From assembly GCF_020685205.1 (NCBI RefSeq), contig NZ_JAJERB010000002.1:682001-746000 (forward strand): 64,000 nucleotides of DNA, given 5' to 3'. Shown in pieces: positions 8,499-16,427 of this stretch; position 1 is the stretch's first letter; the number at the start of each line of letters is the position of its first letter. The notes under the pieces were generated by a model. It searched no databases and was not told the origin of the DNA. It worked only from the letters and a program-made list of their open reading frames with translations. A program made the position numbers and the translations under genes. The stretch is from Hymenobacter translucens (GTDB taxonomy: Bacteria; Bacteroidota; Bacteroidia; Cytophagales; Hymenobacteraceae).

Positions 8499-9020
8499 AT
8501 GTCCGGCTTCGACTTGCTGCTGCTGCTGCCCCTGGGCGTAGGTGCCGTGAAGGGGTTCCGGCGCGGGCTCGTGCTGGAAATAGCCTCGCTGCTGGCCTTT
8601 GTGCTGGGCGTGGTAGGCGGCCTGGCTCTGCTCAATGATGCCGTGCCGCTGGTACGCCATTATGTGGGCGAGGCCTTTGGGCTGCTGCCGCTGGTGTCAT
8701 TCTTTCTGGTATTCGCCCTGATTGTGTGGGGCGTGCACCTGCTCGGCGGGTTCGTGAAGTCGGCGGTACATCTGACGCCCCTGGGCGTGCTCGACAATGC
8801 GTTGGGAGGTGCCGTAGGTGTGCTGAAGTGGGTGCTGGGGCTAAGCCTGCTGCTGCACGGCGTGGGACTGGCCGGCCTTAAACTGCTTTCTCCCTCGCTG
8901 GTGGCCGACTCCCAGGTGCTGCCGCTGGTGCAGCAGGCCACGCCGGCCGCTTTGCAGGTGGTGGGTTTCGTGATGCCGTTCGCCGGGGAACTGCTTGGGC
9001 GGCTGCGCGGCATTTTTTAG
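8499..9020 (+). CDS. CvpA family membrane protein
   Basis: A 173-residue inner-membrane protein with four hydrophobic segments and the CvpA-family start GFDLLLLLPLGVGAVKGFRRG followed by a membrane helix (IASLLAFVLGVVGGLALL). The third segment (LVSFFLVFALIVWGVHLLGG) and the amphipathic GVLDNALGGAVGVLKW loop are also typical. CvpA of E. coli is needed for colicin V production and envelope stress tolerance; in Bacteroidota it is a conserved housekeeping membrane protein of unclear role. The start sits directly after the repeat element. The next gene follows after 58 bases. Confidence 0.88.
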   Translation: MSGFDLLLLLPLGVGAVKGFRRGLVLEIASLLAFVLGVVGGLALLNDAVPLVRHYVGEAFGLLPLVSFFLVFALIVWGVHLLGGFVKSAVHLTPLGVLDNALGGAVGVLKWVLGLSLLLHGVGLAGLKLLSPSLVADSQVLPLVQQATPAALQVVGFVMPFAGELLGRLRGIF

Positions 9021-9078
9021 CCCGGCATCTTGTTCTGCCTGCCTATCTGAAGGGGGCGGCCCCTTAATTCCGAAGCTT

Positions 9079-9717
9079 TTGCGTCTGCTCCTGCTCGACA
9101 ACTTCGATTCCTTTACCTATAACCTGCTCGACTACCTCACGCAGCTCGGGCAGACGGTGGAAGTCGTGCGCAACGACGTGCCGCTGGCCCGGCTGGCCCG
9201 GTTCCGGTTTGACGCCATCGTGCTTTCGCCCGGGCCCGGTACGCCGGCCGGCGCGGGTAGCCTGATGGAGCTGATTGACCGGTATCATCAGCAGGTGCCG
9301 ATGCTGGGGGTCTGTTTGGGGCATCAGGCCCTGGGTGCCTACTTCGGAGCGAAGGTCAGCCGGGGCGCCCGTCCCGTGCACGGCAAGATAGCCCAGATAG
9401 AATATCAGCCGGGCGAGCAACTATTTGCCGGCATTCCGGCTCCTATGCAGGTCACCCGCTATCATTCCCTGGTAGTCAATGCATTGCCCCCCGAGCTGCT
9501 GGGCCTGGCCTGGACCACCGATGCGCACCGTGAACTAATGGCCCTGCGCCATCGTACGTTGCCGCTTTACGGGGTGCAGTTTCACCCGGAAGCTCTGCTT
9601 ACGACCCACGGCTTAGCCCTGCTCCGCAATTGGGTCAACTGTTGTATCATTGCAATGAAGGGCCATCCGGCAGCTGCCGGGCAACTTCTTCCCCCTACCG
9701 ATGGATTTGCAGATTAA
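9079..9717 (+). CDS. anthranilate/4-amino-4-deoxychorismate synthase glutamine amidotransferase subunit
   Basis: A class I glutamine amidotransferase of 212 residues that hydrolyses glutamine and passes ammonia to a chorismate-using partner. It starts with the TrpG/PabA signature LLLLDNFDSFTYNL; the nucleophile is Cys79 in GVCLGHQ, and the late QFHPEALLT gives the His-Glu of the triad. No component I gene (trpE or pabB) is in the window, so it could serve tryptophan, folate or both. I take the TTG at 9079, which places the conserved LLLLDNFDSF at the N-terminus; the 28 open codons upstream overlap cvpA and look unrelated. The end overlaps the next gene by 17 bases. Confidence 0.88.
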   Translation: MRLLLLDNFDSFTYNLLDYLTQLGQTVEVVRNDVPLARLARFRFDAIVLSPGPGTPAGAGSLMELIDRYHQQVPMLGVCLGHQALGAYFGAKVSRGARPVHGKIAQIEYQPGEQLFAGIPAPMQVTRYHSLVVNALPPELLGLAWTTDAHRELMALRHRTLPLYGVQFHPEALLTTHGLALLRNWVNCCIIAMKGHPAAAGQLLPPTDGFAD

Positions 9718-10483
9718 AGAGCGCAACGAGTTTCAGTATGTCGACGAGGGCACGGGCGACGTGCTGCTGCTGCTGCACGGCCTGTTCGGTGCCCTCAGCA
9801 ACTGGCACGACGTGGTGAATACCTTTGCCCGGCAGTACCGCGTTATCATTCCCCTGCTGCCGGTCTACGATATGCCCCTGACCAAAGCCGGCGTGCCCGG
9901 ACTGGCCGCTTTCGTGGAAGATTTTGTCGCCACGATGGGTCTTACCGAGCCGGTTACTTTGCTGGGCAACTCCCTGGGCGGGCACGTAGCACTGGTGTAC
10001 GCCCTGCGCAACCCGAGCCGGGTCGGCCGCCTGGTGCTCACCGGCAGCAGCGGGCTGTTTGAGGACTCGATGGGCAGCTCCTTCCCCAAGCGGGGCAACT
10101 ACAGCTTTGTGCAGGAGCGGGTGGCCTACACCTTCTACGACCCGGTCGTGGCTACCAAAGAGCTGGTGGATGAGGTGTTCGAGATTACGAATACCAATTC
10201 CAAATGCCTGCGCATTATTGCCATTGCCCGGTCGGCCCAGCGCCACAACCTGGGCAAGGACCTGCATAAGCTGAAGATGCCGGCCCTGCTGATCTGGGGC
10301 CTGAACGACACGATCACGCCGCCCATCGTGGCGCACGAGTTCCACCGCTTGCTTTCCGGCTCCGAGCTGCGCTTCCTCGACCATTGCTGTCACGCTCCCA
10401 TGATGGAGCGCCCCACCGAGTTCAATGCCCTGCTGCAGCAGTTCCTGCTGCGCACCCGGCCCGAGCTGCAGCCGGCCGGGTAG
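9701..10483 (+). CDS. alpha/beta hydrolase
   Basis: A 260-residue alpha/beta hydrolase. It shows the oxyanion motif LLLHGLFGALSNW near residue 24, the nucleophile elbow GNSLGGHVAL near residue 88, an acid in LIWGLNDTITPP and the catalytic histidine region DHCCHAPMMERP. The substrate is unknown; the layout resembles the 2-hydroxymuconate-semialdehyde hydrolase and esterase group. Its ATG lies inside the 3' end of the amidotransferase gene with a 17-base overlap, so the two are probably one transcript with coupled translation. Confidence 0.88.
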   Translation: MDLQIKERNEFQYVDEGTGDVLLLLHGLFGALSNWHDVVNTFARQYRVIIPLLPVYDMPLTKAGVPGLAAFVEDFVATMGLTEPVTLLGNSLGGHVALVYALRNPSRVGRLVLTGSSGLFEDSMGSSFPKRGNYSFVQERVAYTFYDPVVATKELVDEVFEITNTNSKCLRIIAIARSAQRHNLGKDLHKLKMPALLIWGLNDTITPPIVAHEFHRLLSGSELRFLDHCCHAPMMERPTEFNALLQQFLLRTRPELQPAG

Positions 10484-10596
10484 TAGGCATTGGGAGGGTC
10501 CACGGGCAAGCCGGGAACAAAGCCCTGGCCTGCGCGCTTACGTACTTAATTCCGCGGCTCTTTCGTTTATTTTTTCCGCTGCCCTTTCTCTTCCCG

Positions 10597-11274
10597 ATGC
10601 ACACCATACTTGCCGAAGACCTGCTCAACCAGATGATTCCGCCGCTCAAGGTTTCGGACCCGGCCGGCAAGGCGGCAAAGTGGCTGGAAGAGTTTCACGT
10701 GAGCCAGCTCCCCGTTATCGAAAATCGGCAGTACCGCGGCCTGATCACCGAAGCCGACCTGATCGACCACGACTATCCCGACCAGCTCCTCAACACGGTT
10801 CCGTTTGGCTACGCCGACGTGCACGTCCAGCACGACCAGCATTTCTATAGCATTATGGAAATAGCCATTCAGAACAAGCTTCAGCTCGTACCGGTGCTCG
10901 ATGAGCACCGCGAGTACATGGGCGTGGTGACGGTGGGCGACACGCTGGCCGCTTTCGGGCAGCTGCCGGTGGCGGCCGGCTACGGAGGCATTCTGGTCTT
11001 GTCCATGAACGAGCGGGACTACTCCCTCACCCAGATCAGCCGCTACGTCGAGGAAAACAATGCCAAGATTCTGAGCTCCCACGTCGCCCAGGATGAGCAC
11101 GATGCCTACAAGATACGCCTCACGCTGAAGCTTAACACGCCCAACCTGGCCCGCATTGTGGCCACGCTCGAGCGGTTTGGCTACTCTATTACCGCCCAGT
11201 TCAATGGGGGAGGGGAAGTCGGCGAAAACGAGCAGGAGCGGTACGATGCGCTGCTGAAGTACCTGAGCCTGTAG
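10597..11274 (+). CDS. CBS-domain protein
   Basis: A 225-residue cytosolic protein with two CBS motifs in the first 130 residues (LPVIENRQYRGLITEADL and VPVLDEHREYMGVVTVGD), which usually bind adenine nucleotides. A further 90 residues (ILVLSMNERDYSLTQISRYV, then IRLTLKLNTPNLARIVATLE) look like an ACT-type regulatory domain. In Bacteroidota this gene is regularly found upstream of NAD kinase, uppS and bamA, as here, so a regulatory role in that cluster is plausible but unproven. The ATG giving MHTILAEDLL was chosen; the open frame upstream overlaps the hydrolase gene. Confidence 0.88.
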   Translation: MHTILAEDLLNQMIPPLKVSDPAGKAAKWLEEFHVSQLPVIENRQYRGLITEADLIDHDYPDQLLNTVPFGYADVHVQHDQHFYSIMEIAIQNKLQLVPVLDEHREYMGVVTVGDTLAAFGQLPVAAGYGGILVLSMNERDYSLTQISRYVEENNAKILSSHVAQDEHDAYKIRLTLKLNTPNLARIVATLERFGYSITAQFNGGGEVGENEQERYDALLKYLSL

Positions 11275-11394
11275 GAAACTCTGAATGACAAGTGCTGACT
11301 TAGCAACCGGGGCCGGCCTACTCGTCCATACTGCGTTTGCTGCTTTGGCGGTGATAGAGTCAGCGGTTGGCATCCCATTTTCAACATTCCGGTA

Positions 11395-12834
11395 GTGCTG
11401 GCTTGTCTGCTTTCCCTGCTGCTGAGCTGGGCAGGGCCCGGTCCGGTACCGCCCCCGCTGCCCCCGGATTCGGTGCGCCGCTTTCCGGTCGATAGTTTAC
11501 TTCAGGCGCAGTGCCCGAACTATCGGAAGCTGCGGGTGGCTACGATTCTGTTTGCCGGCAACGACGTAACCAAAGAGCGGACCCTGCGCGCGGAGCTCGA
11601 TTTTACCGAAGGCGACTCCCTTGCTGCGCCTGATCTGGCCGCAAGGCTCGAGGCTAACCGGCAGCGCCTGTACAATCTGCAGCTTTTTCACGTGGTAGGC
11701 GTGCAGATGGTCTGCCGCAACGGCCAGCTGACTATCCTCTTCGGGGTGCAGGAGCGCTGGTACACCTTTCCGGTACCCATTCTCTCCCTGGCCGACCGCA
11801 ACTTCCGCTCCTGGCTTGACCGCCCCGACCGCTGGCAGCGCATCGACTATGGCCTGCACCTGGTGCGCTACAACTTTCGGGGGCGCAACGAGCAGGTGCT
11901 GAGTAATATTCAGCTGGGCTTCAACCGCAAGTATGAGCTGTTTTACGAAGCCCCGGGCACCGGGAAGCGCCGTCTGGGCTTCGGAACCGGCGCCTCGTAC
12001 TACCGCAGCCATTCGCTCGACTATGCCACGGTAAACGACCGGCTGGTCAACTTTCGGGACGAGGAAGGCTTTCCGATTGAGCGGTGGTACGTAACCGGCG
12101 GGCTCCGCTGGCGGCACACCGTGCAGCGGCTTACGGCCGTGGACGTGTCCTGGCACCAGGAAAAACTTTCCGACACCGTGGCTCGGCTCAACCCAAACTA
12201 TTTTCTGGGCAGTCAGCGCCGGCAGTACGCCGATGTGCGGCTCACCAGTACGCTGAATCAGCGCAATACCTTTGCGTATCCGCTGACCGGGCAGTACCTG
12301 CAGGCTTCACTGAATTACCGGGCTTTCTTTACGCCCGGAAGTCCCAACTTCATTACCGCCCAGGCCACGTACGCCCGCTACCTGGCCCTGGGCCACGACT
12401 TCTACTATTCCATCGGCCTGCAGGGACTAATTCGCTTTGCCCGGCAGGTTGCCTACGCCGACAACCGTGCCCTGGGCTATGAGTACCTGGTGCGTGGCTA
12501 CGACCGGTACACCATTGAAGGCCAGCAGCTGGGTCTGGTGCAGCAGGGCGTGTCCTATCAGCTGTTCGATACCTCTAAAATCCGGTTGAAAGGGGTCGGT
12601 GATCCTAAAATCAACACAATTCCACTGGCGCTTTATTTGAATACCTTTGCCGATGCCGGGTACGTGGCTGCGTCGGCGCCGCTGGCGGCCAACCGCCTGC
12701 CTAATCGTCTGCTCGGCGCCGTGGGCATCGGCCTGCACCTGGTTACGTACTACGACCGGGTTTTTACCGTCGAGTACACCCGTAGCCTTCGGGGAGAAGG
12801 CGGTTTCTTCTTCCGCTCCGAGTTTCCCATCTGA
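11395..12834 (+). CDS. BamA/TamA-family outer-membrane protein
   Basis: A 479-residue outer-membrane protein. A short signal peptide (LACLLSLLLSWAG) is followed by one POTRA-like domain (about residues 40-125: VATILFAGNDVTKERTLRAELDF and FHVVGVQMVCRNGQLTILFGVQ) and then a predicted beta-barrel of alternating aromatic strands. YEYLVRGYDRYTIEG near residue 365 corresponds to the substrate-guiding VRGY/F loop of the Omp85 superfamily. It is much shorter than the full BamA downstream (842 residues), so it is a second, single-POTRA member. The start is a GTG; there is no ATG before the signal peptide. It lies between the CBS gene and nadK. Confidence 0.85.
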   Translation: MLACLLSLLLSWAGPGPVPPPLPPDSVRRFPVDSLLQAQCPNYRKLRVATILFAGNDVTKERTLRAELDFTEGDSLAAPDLAARLEANRQRLYNLQLFHVVGVQMVCRNGQLTILFGVQERWYTFPVPILSLADRNFRSWLDRPDRWQRIDYGLHLVRYNFRGRNEQVLSNIQLGFNRKYELFYEAPGTGKRRLGFGTGASYYRSHSLDYATVNDRLVNFRDEEGFPIERWYVTGGLRWRHTVQRLTAVDVSWHQEKLSDTVARLNPNYFLGSQRRQYADVRLTSTLNQRNTFAYPLTGQYLQASLNYRAFFTPGSPNFITAQATYARYLALGHDFYYSIGLQGLIRFARQVAYADNRALGYEYLVRGYDRYTIEGQQLGLVQQGVSYQLFDTSKIRLKGVGDPKINTIPLALYLNTFADAGYVAASAPLAANRLPNRLLGAVGIGLHLVTYYDRVFTVEYTRSLRGEGGFFFRSEFPI

Positions 12835-12875
12835 CCTTAGCAAGCGGTTGTCCGCTTGAATATTAGGAGTTGCGT

Positions 12876-13769
12876 ATGAAAATTGCCATTCTGGGGAAGC
12901 CTTTCGACGAACCCACTCTTCCCTTTATTCAGGCCCTGCTCGACGATTTGCTGGCCCGTGGGGCCGAAGTAAGTATCGTCGAGTCGTTCCGCACCTACCT
13001 CGATAACCGGCTGCAGCTCTCGCCCAACATCGGCTCCTTCCGTCGGGGCGACTCCCTGCGTGGCGTCCAGTTTGTATTCAGCATCGGCGGTGATGGTACG
13101 CTGCTCGACACCATTACCTACGTGGGCAGCCTGCAGCTCCCGGTCCTGGGAATCAACACCGGTCGGCTGGGCTTCCTGGCCACGGTCACTCCCGACCGGA
13201 TTGCCCAGGCCGTTGATGCCCTCTTCAAAGGCCATTTCGTGCTCGAAGAACGCAGCCTGATCCGGGTTGATACCGATCCGGAGGTTTTCGAAACCGTCAA
13301 TTTCGGCCTCAACGAGTTTTCCATTCTCAAGCGCGACACCTCCTCAATGATTGTCGTGCACACCTATATCGACGGAGAATATCTGAATTCCTACTGGGCT
13401 GATGGGCTGATCGTGGCTACTCCAACGGGGTCAACAGGCTATTCACTGAGCTGCGGAGGACCAGTAATGCTGCCGCAGACCAACAATTTTATCATTGCTC
13501 CCGTATGTCCGCACAACCTCAATGTTCGTCCGCTCATCGTATCGGACCGAAGCGTAATTTCGTTTGAGATAGAAGGAAGAAGCAATAACTTCCTGCTGTC
13601 GCTCGACTCGCGCTCAGTGCCCGTCGATGCAAATGTCCAGATTGCCGTACGTCGTGAAACCTTTAATGCCCGTTTAGTTCGCTTGAATCACGTCAACTTC
13701 CTAACTACCCTACGCAGCAAGCTCAACTGGGGCCTGGACCGTCGGAACCCCGCTGCTCTGCCCGCGTAA
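12876..13769 (+). CDS. nadK: NAD kinase
   Basis: NadK phosphorylates NAD+ to NADP+. The 297-residue protein has the diagnostic GGDGTLLD at 71-78, NEFSILKRD (NE/D motif), and WADGLIVATPTGSTGYSLSCGGP, the nucleotide-binding block typical of bacterial NAD kinases. The ATG at 12876 gives MKIAILGKPF, the expected N-terminus; a TTG two codons upstream is also open. It lies in the conserved Bacteroidota order CBS – nadK – PorG – uppS – bamA, 41 bases downstream of the BamA-like gene. Confidence 0.96.
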   Translation: MKIAILGKPFDEPTLPFIQALLDDLLARGAEVSIVESFRTYLDNRLQLSPNIGSFRRGDSLRGVQFVFSIGGDGTLLDTITYVGSLQLPVLGINTGRLGFLATVTPDRIAQAVDALFKGHFVLEERSLIRVDTDPEVFETVNFGLNEFSILKRDTSSMIVVHTYIDGEYLNSYWADGLIVATPTGSTGYSLSCGGPVMLPQTNNFIIAPVCPHNLNVRPLIVSDRSVISFEIEGRSNNFLLSLDSRSVPVDANVQIAVRRETFNARLVRLNHVNFLTTLRSKLNWGLDRRNPAALPA

Positions 13770-13801
13770 AGCATTTACTTTTCAAGTATTTGTGTTAATA
13801 G

Positions 13802-13832
13802 TTTTGTAAGTTGAACGTAAGTCCTACTTTTG
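13802..13832 (+). promoter_or_regulatory. Bacteroidota-type promoter for the porG–uppS–bamA cluster
   Basis: TTTTG at 13802-13806, an 18-base spacer and TACTTTTG at 13825-13832 match the Bacteroidota sigma factor consensus TTG-N19-TAnnTTTG. Transcription would start near 13839, about 65 bases before the first PorG-like start. It is one of the two best promoter matches in the window. Confidence 0.72.
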
Positions 13833-13905
13833 TCTGCGACTACCACTGTGTCCTTACAGTTTGTCTACTCTCCCCGAACCTGATATTTCTAACCCTTCGC
13901 TCCAT

Positions 13906-14811
13906 ATGAAGCACTTTTTCACCTTCACCTTGACCCTGCTGTTTGCGGTTACCTTGGTAGCCACGCAGGCCAATGCGCAGCAATTCAGTAAGCGGAAGCA
14001 GTACAACTCCGTTGGCGTTTCTTTGAACGCCATGAACTACTTCGGTGACATCACGCCGAAGCCCAGCATTCCCAGCCTGCGCTTCGGAGCTACCCGTCCC
14101 AACATTGGTGTAAGCTTCACCCACCGCTTTGCTCCTCGCGTTTCGGCCCGTGCTGCCATTGCCTACGGCCGTATCACCGGCGACGATGCCAAAGCTGCTG
14201 ACCAGAACGATCCGGACGCCAAGTACCGCTACAACCGGAACATGAACTTCCGGAACGACATCTTCGAGTTTTCCGCAGTTGGTATCTTTGACCTGATCGA
14301 AAACCGTAACAACTACCTGAAGCGCCCGGACTTCGTTCCTTACGTATTCGCCGGTGTAGCTGCTTTCCACCACAATCCTAAAGGCCTGGTAAGCGGTGGC
14401 AACATTCCTGCTTCGCTGGAAGCCGGTAGCTACGTTGACCTGCAGCCCCTGCGCACCGAAGGCCAGAGCTCGGCTTACAGCAAGACGCTCATCTCCATAC
14501 CATTTGGCGGTGGCGTACGTTACAAGATCAACAAGAGCTTTGACGTTGGCTTCGAAATCGGCTGGCGCAAGACCTTCACCGACTACCTCGATGACGTAAG
14601 CGGCAACTACGCTGCTCCCGCTGCCCTGGGTTCCGATGCTTCGAAGTACTTCGGTCGCGACATTACCCGTAGCACCAGCGGCGAGTTCACCGGCTTCAAT
14701 ACGCCCGGTGAAATGCGTGGCAAGTCCAACGAGGATGACTGGTATATCGTAACGGGTTTGACCGTTAACTATATCTTAGCGCCCAGCATTAAGAGCCCCA
14801 AATTCCGATAG
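13906..14811 (+). CDS. PorG/DUF6089-family outer-membrane barrel, copy 1
   Basis: A 301-residue exported protein with a signal peptide (FTFTLTLLFAVTLVATQANAQ, cleavage after residue 24) and a predicted outer-membrane barrel of about eight strands (SVGVSLNAMNYFGDI, GVSFTHRFAPRVSARAAIAYG, then IPFGGGVRYKINKSFDVGFE). In Porphyromonas the protein in this position next to uppS and bamA is PorG, an outer-membrane part of the T9SS trans-envelope complex with PorK and PorN. Position and fold support that family; a T9SS role here is inferred from it, and a T9SS sorting-domain protein in the window is consistent. I start at the ATG before the signal peptide. A second family member follows after 42 bases. 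Confidence 0.82.
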   Translation: MKHFFTFTLTLLFAVTLVATQANAQQFSKRKQYNSVGVSLNAMNYFGDITPKPSIPSLRFGATRPNIGVSFTHRFAPRVSARAAIAYGRITGDDAKAADQNDPDAKYRYNRNMNFRNDIFEFSAVGIFDLIENRNNYLKRPDFVPYVFAGVAAFHHNPKGLVSGGNIPASLEAGSYVDLQPLRTEGQSSAYSKTLISIPFGGGVRYKINKSFDVGFEIGWRKTFTDYLDDVSGNYAAPAALGSDASKYFGRDITRSTSGEFTGFNTPGEMRGKSNEDDWYIVTGLTVNYILAPSIKSPKFR

Positions 14812-14820
14812 TCAGTTGCA

Positions 14821-14850
14821 GCTGGCTGTCCATTCCTTCACACAGCCAGC
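14821..14850 (+). promoter_or_regulatory. perfect 9-bp hairpin just before the second PorG-like start
   Basis: GCTGGCTGT (14821-14829) and ACAGCCAGC (14842-14850) form a perfect 9-base-pair stem with a 12-base loop. The hairpin ends three bases before the ATG of the second PorG-like gene and has no T-run after it, so it is not a normal terminator. It could hinder ribosome access or stabilise the upstream message; both are inferences. Confidence 0.45.
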
Positions 14851-14853
14851 CTG

Positions 14854-15606
14854 ATGACCAACCTGATTCTCCGTTCTACACTCCTTGTTTGCCTGGTGCA
14901 AGCAGGGAGTGTTTTTTTTAGTAACTCCGCCAGCGCCCAATCCACCAGCGAAGTAGGTATCGGCTTAGGCGGGCTCAGCTATAAAGGCGAATTATCGCCC
15001 TCTTATCAGCTTAAAAACAACCGCCCGGCCATTACGGCATTCTACCGCAAAGACATATCCGCGCCCGTCACGCTCCGCGCCGCTGTCATGGGCGGCCTGC
15101 TGCGGGCCGATGATGGCAATGTAAGAGGGGAAACGGGTACGGTATCCCCCTTAGCGGCTTACCGGAACACCAACATGAAAGGCAACCTGGTGGAGTTGTC
15201 GTGGGTGATGGAATACAACTTTCTGAACTATCACTTCCGCAAAGACAAGATTCATTTTACGCCCTATGTTTTTGTGGGCCTGGCAGGCTTCTATACCAAG
15301 ACGACGACAACCAGCCTGAATCCGGCCCTGGCGGCGCTTAATAAGGAAGAATCCCTTATTGGGATTGCCATTCCAGCCGGCGTCGGATTTAAATATGCCC
15401 TGTCCCAGCACTGGAACCTGGGGCTGGAAATCGGTGCCCGCAAGCTGTTTACGGACGAGCTCGACCATCTCAGCAAGCAGAACCCGGTTGTCGTCAACTC
15501 CCACGATCAGGACTGGTATTTCTATAACGGCCTGAGTGTATCCTACACGTTCTATAAGATTCACTGCCCGGACCAATACAAGGACAACCCTAAGCTACTG
15601 AAGTAG
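14854..15606 (+). CDS. PorG/DUF6089-family outer-membrane barrel, copy 2
   Basis: A 250-residue exported protein with a signal peptide ending in SNSASAQ (residues 1-29) and a barrel related to copy 1. Shared features are VGIGLGGLSYKGELSP near the start, FTPYVFVGLAGFYTKT in the middle (copy 1: FVPYVFAGVAAFHHNP), GVGFKYALSQHWNLGLEIG (copy 1: GGVRYKINKSFDVGFEIG) and DQDWYFYNGLSVSYTF at the end (copy 1: EDDWYIVTGLTVNYIL). It looks like an old tandem duplicate. Most relatives carry one such gene between nadK and uppS, so the division of labour is open. It is probably in one operon with copy 1. Confidence 0.82.
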   Translation: MTNLILRSTLLVCLVQAGSVFFSNSASAQSTSEVGIGLGGLSYKGELSPSYQLKNNRPAITAFYRKDISAPVTLRAAVMGGLLRADDGNVRGETGTVSPLAAYRNTNMKGNLVELSWVMEYNFLNYHFRKDKIHFTPYVFVGLAGFYTKTTTTSLNPALAALNKEESLIGIAIPAGVGFKYALSQHWNLGLEIGARKLFTDELDHLSKQNPVVVNSHDQDWYFYNGLSVSYTFYKIHCPDQYKDNPKLLK

Positions 15607-15671
15607 CCGGCGTTGGCAGGGGGAATGCAACCATTTGCGTAACTTGCAGCCTCTTTACGCAAAACCTGCCC

Positions 15672-16418
15672 ATGGCCGCCCGGTCCGAAATTGACTCCCA
15701 AAATATCCCTGCTCATGTGGCCGTTATCATGGACGGCAACGGCCGTTGGGCCAAGCAGAAAGGTGGCCTGCGCATCTTTGGGCACCAGAGCGCCATTACC
15801 GCAGTTCGGGATACCGTGGAGGCTGCTGCCGAGCTGGGCGTGAAGTACCTGACTCTTTACGCCTTCTCGACTGAAAACTGGTCGCGCCCCGCCCACGAGG
15901 TGATGGCGCTGATGCAGCTGCTGGTGCATACCATCCGCCAGGAAACGCCGACCCTGCTGAAAAACAGTATTAAGCTCCAGTCAATCGGAGAGATTACCAG
16001 CCTGCCGGCTTCCTGCCAGCGGGAACTGGCCGAGGCCAAAGAGCTGACCCGGAACGGTAACCAGATGACCTTGGTGCTGGCCCTAAGCTACAGCGGCCGG
16101 TGGGACCTAACCCAGGCGGCCCGCAAGCTGAGCGAGGAGGTAGCGGCAGGGCGGGTAAAGCCGGAGCAGGTGAATGAGCAAACGGTAGCCGGATTCCTGG
16201 CTACGGCCGGGATGCCCGACCCCGAGCTGCTGATCCGCACCAGCGGTGAGCAGCGCATCAGCAACTTTCTGTTGTGGCAGCTGGCCTATACCGAGCTGTA
16301 TATCACCGACCTGCTGTGGCCCGATTTCCGGCGCGACCATTTCTATGATGCTATTCAGGCTTATCAGCGCCGCGAGCGCCGCTTTGGTAAGACTAGTGAG
16401 CAACTAACTGTTTCGTAA
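15672..16418 (+). CDS. uppS: isoprenyl transferase (undecaprenyl diphosphate synthase family)
   Basis: UppS adds isopentenyl units in cis to farnesyl diphosphate, making the C55 lipid carrier for peptidoglycan and O-antigen precursors. The 248-residue protein has the family landmarks in order: HVAVIMDGNGRWAK with catalytic Asp21, FGHQSA, LYAFSTENWSRP, LALSYSGRWD and DPELLIRTSGEQRISNFLLW near the end. It lies nine bases upstream of bamA, the usual Bacteroidota arrangement. Confidence 0.97.
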   Translation: MAARSEIDSQNIPAHVAVIMDGNGRWAKQKGGLRIFGHQSAITAVRDTVEAAAELGVKYLTLYAFSTENWSRPAHEVMALMQLLVHTIRQETPTLLKNSIKLQSIGEITSLPASCQRELAEAKELTRNGNQMTLVLALSYSGRWDLTQAARKLSEEVAAGRVKPEQVNEQTVAGFLATAGMPDPELLIRTSGEQRISNFLLWQLAYTELYITDLLWPDFRRDHFYDAIQAYQRRERRFGKTSEQLTVS

Positions 16419-16427
16419 AACTTTCGA

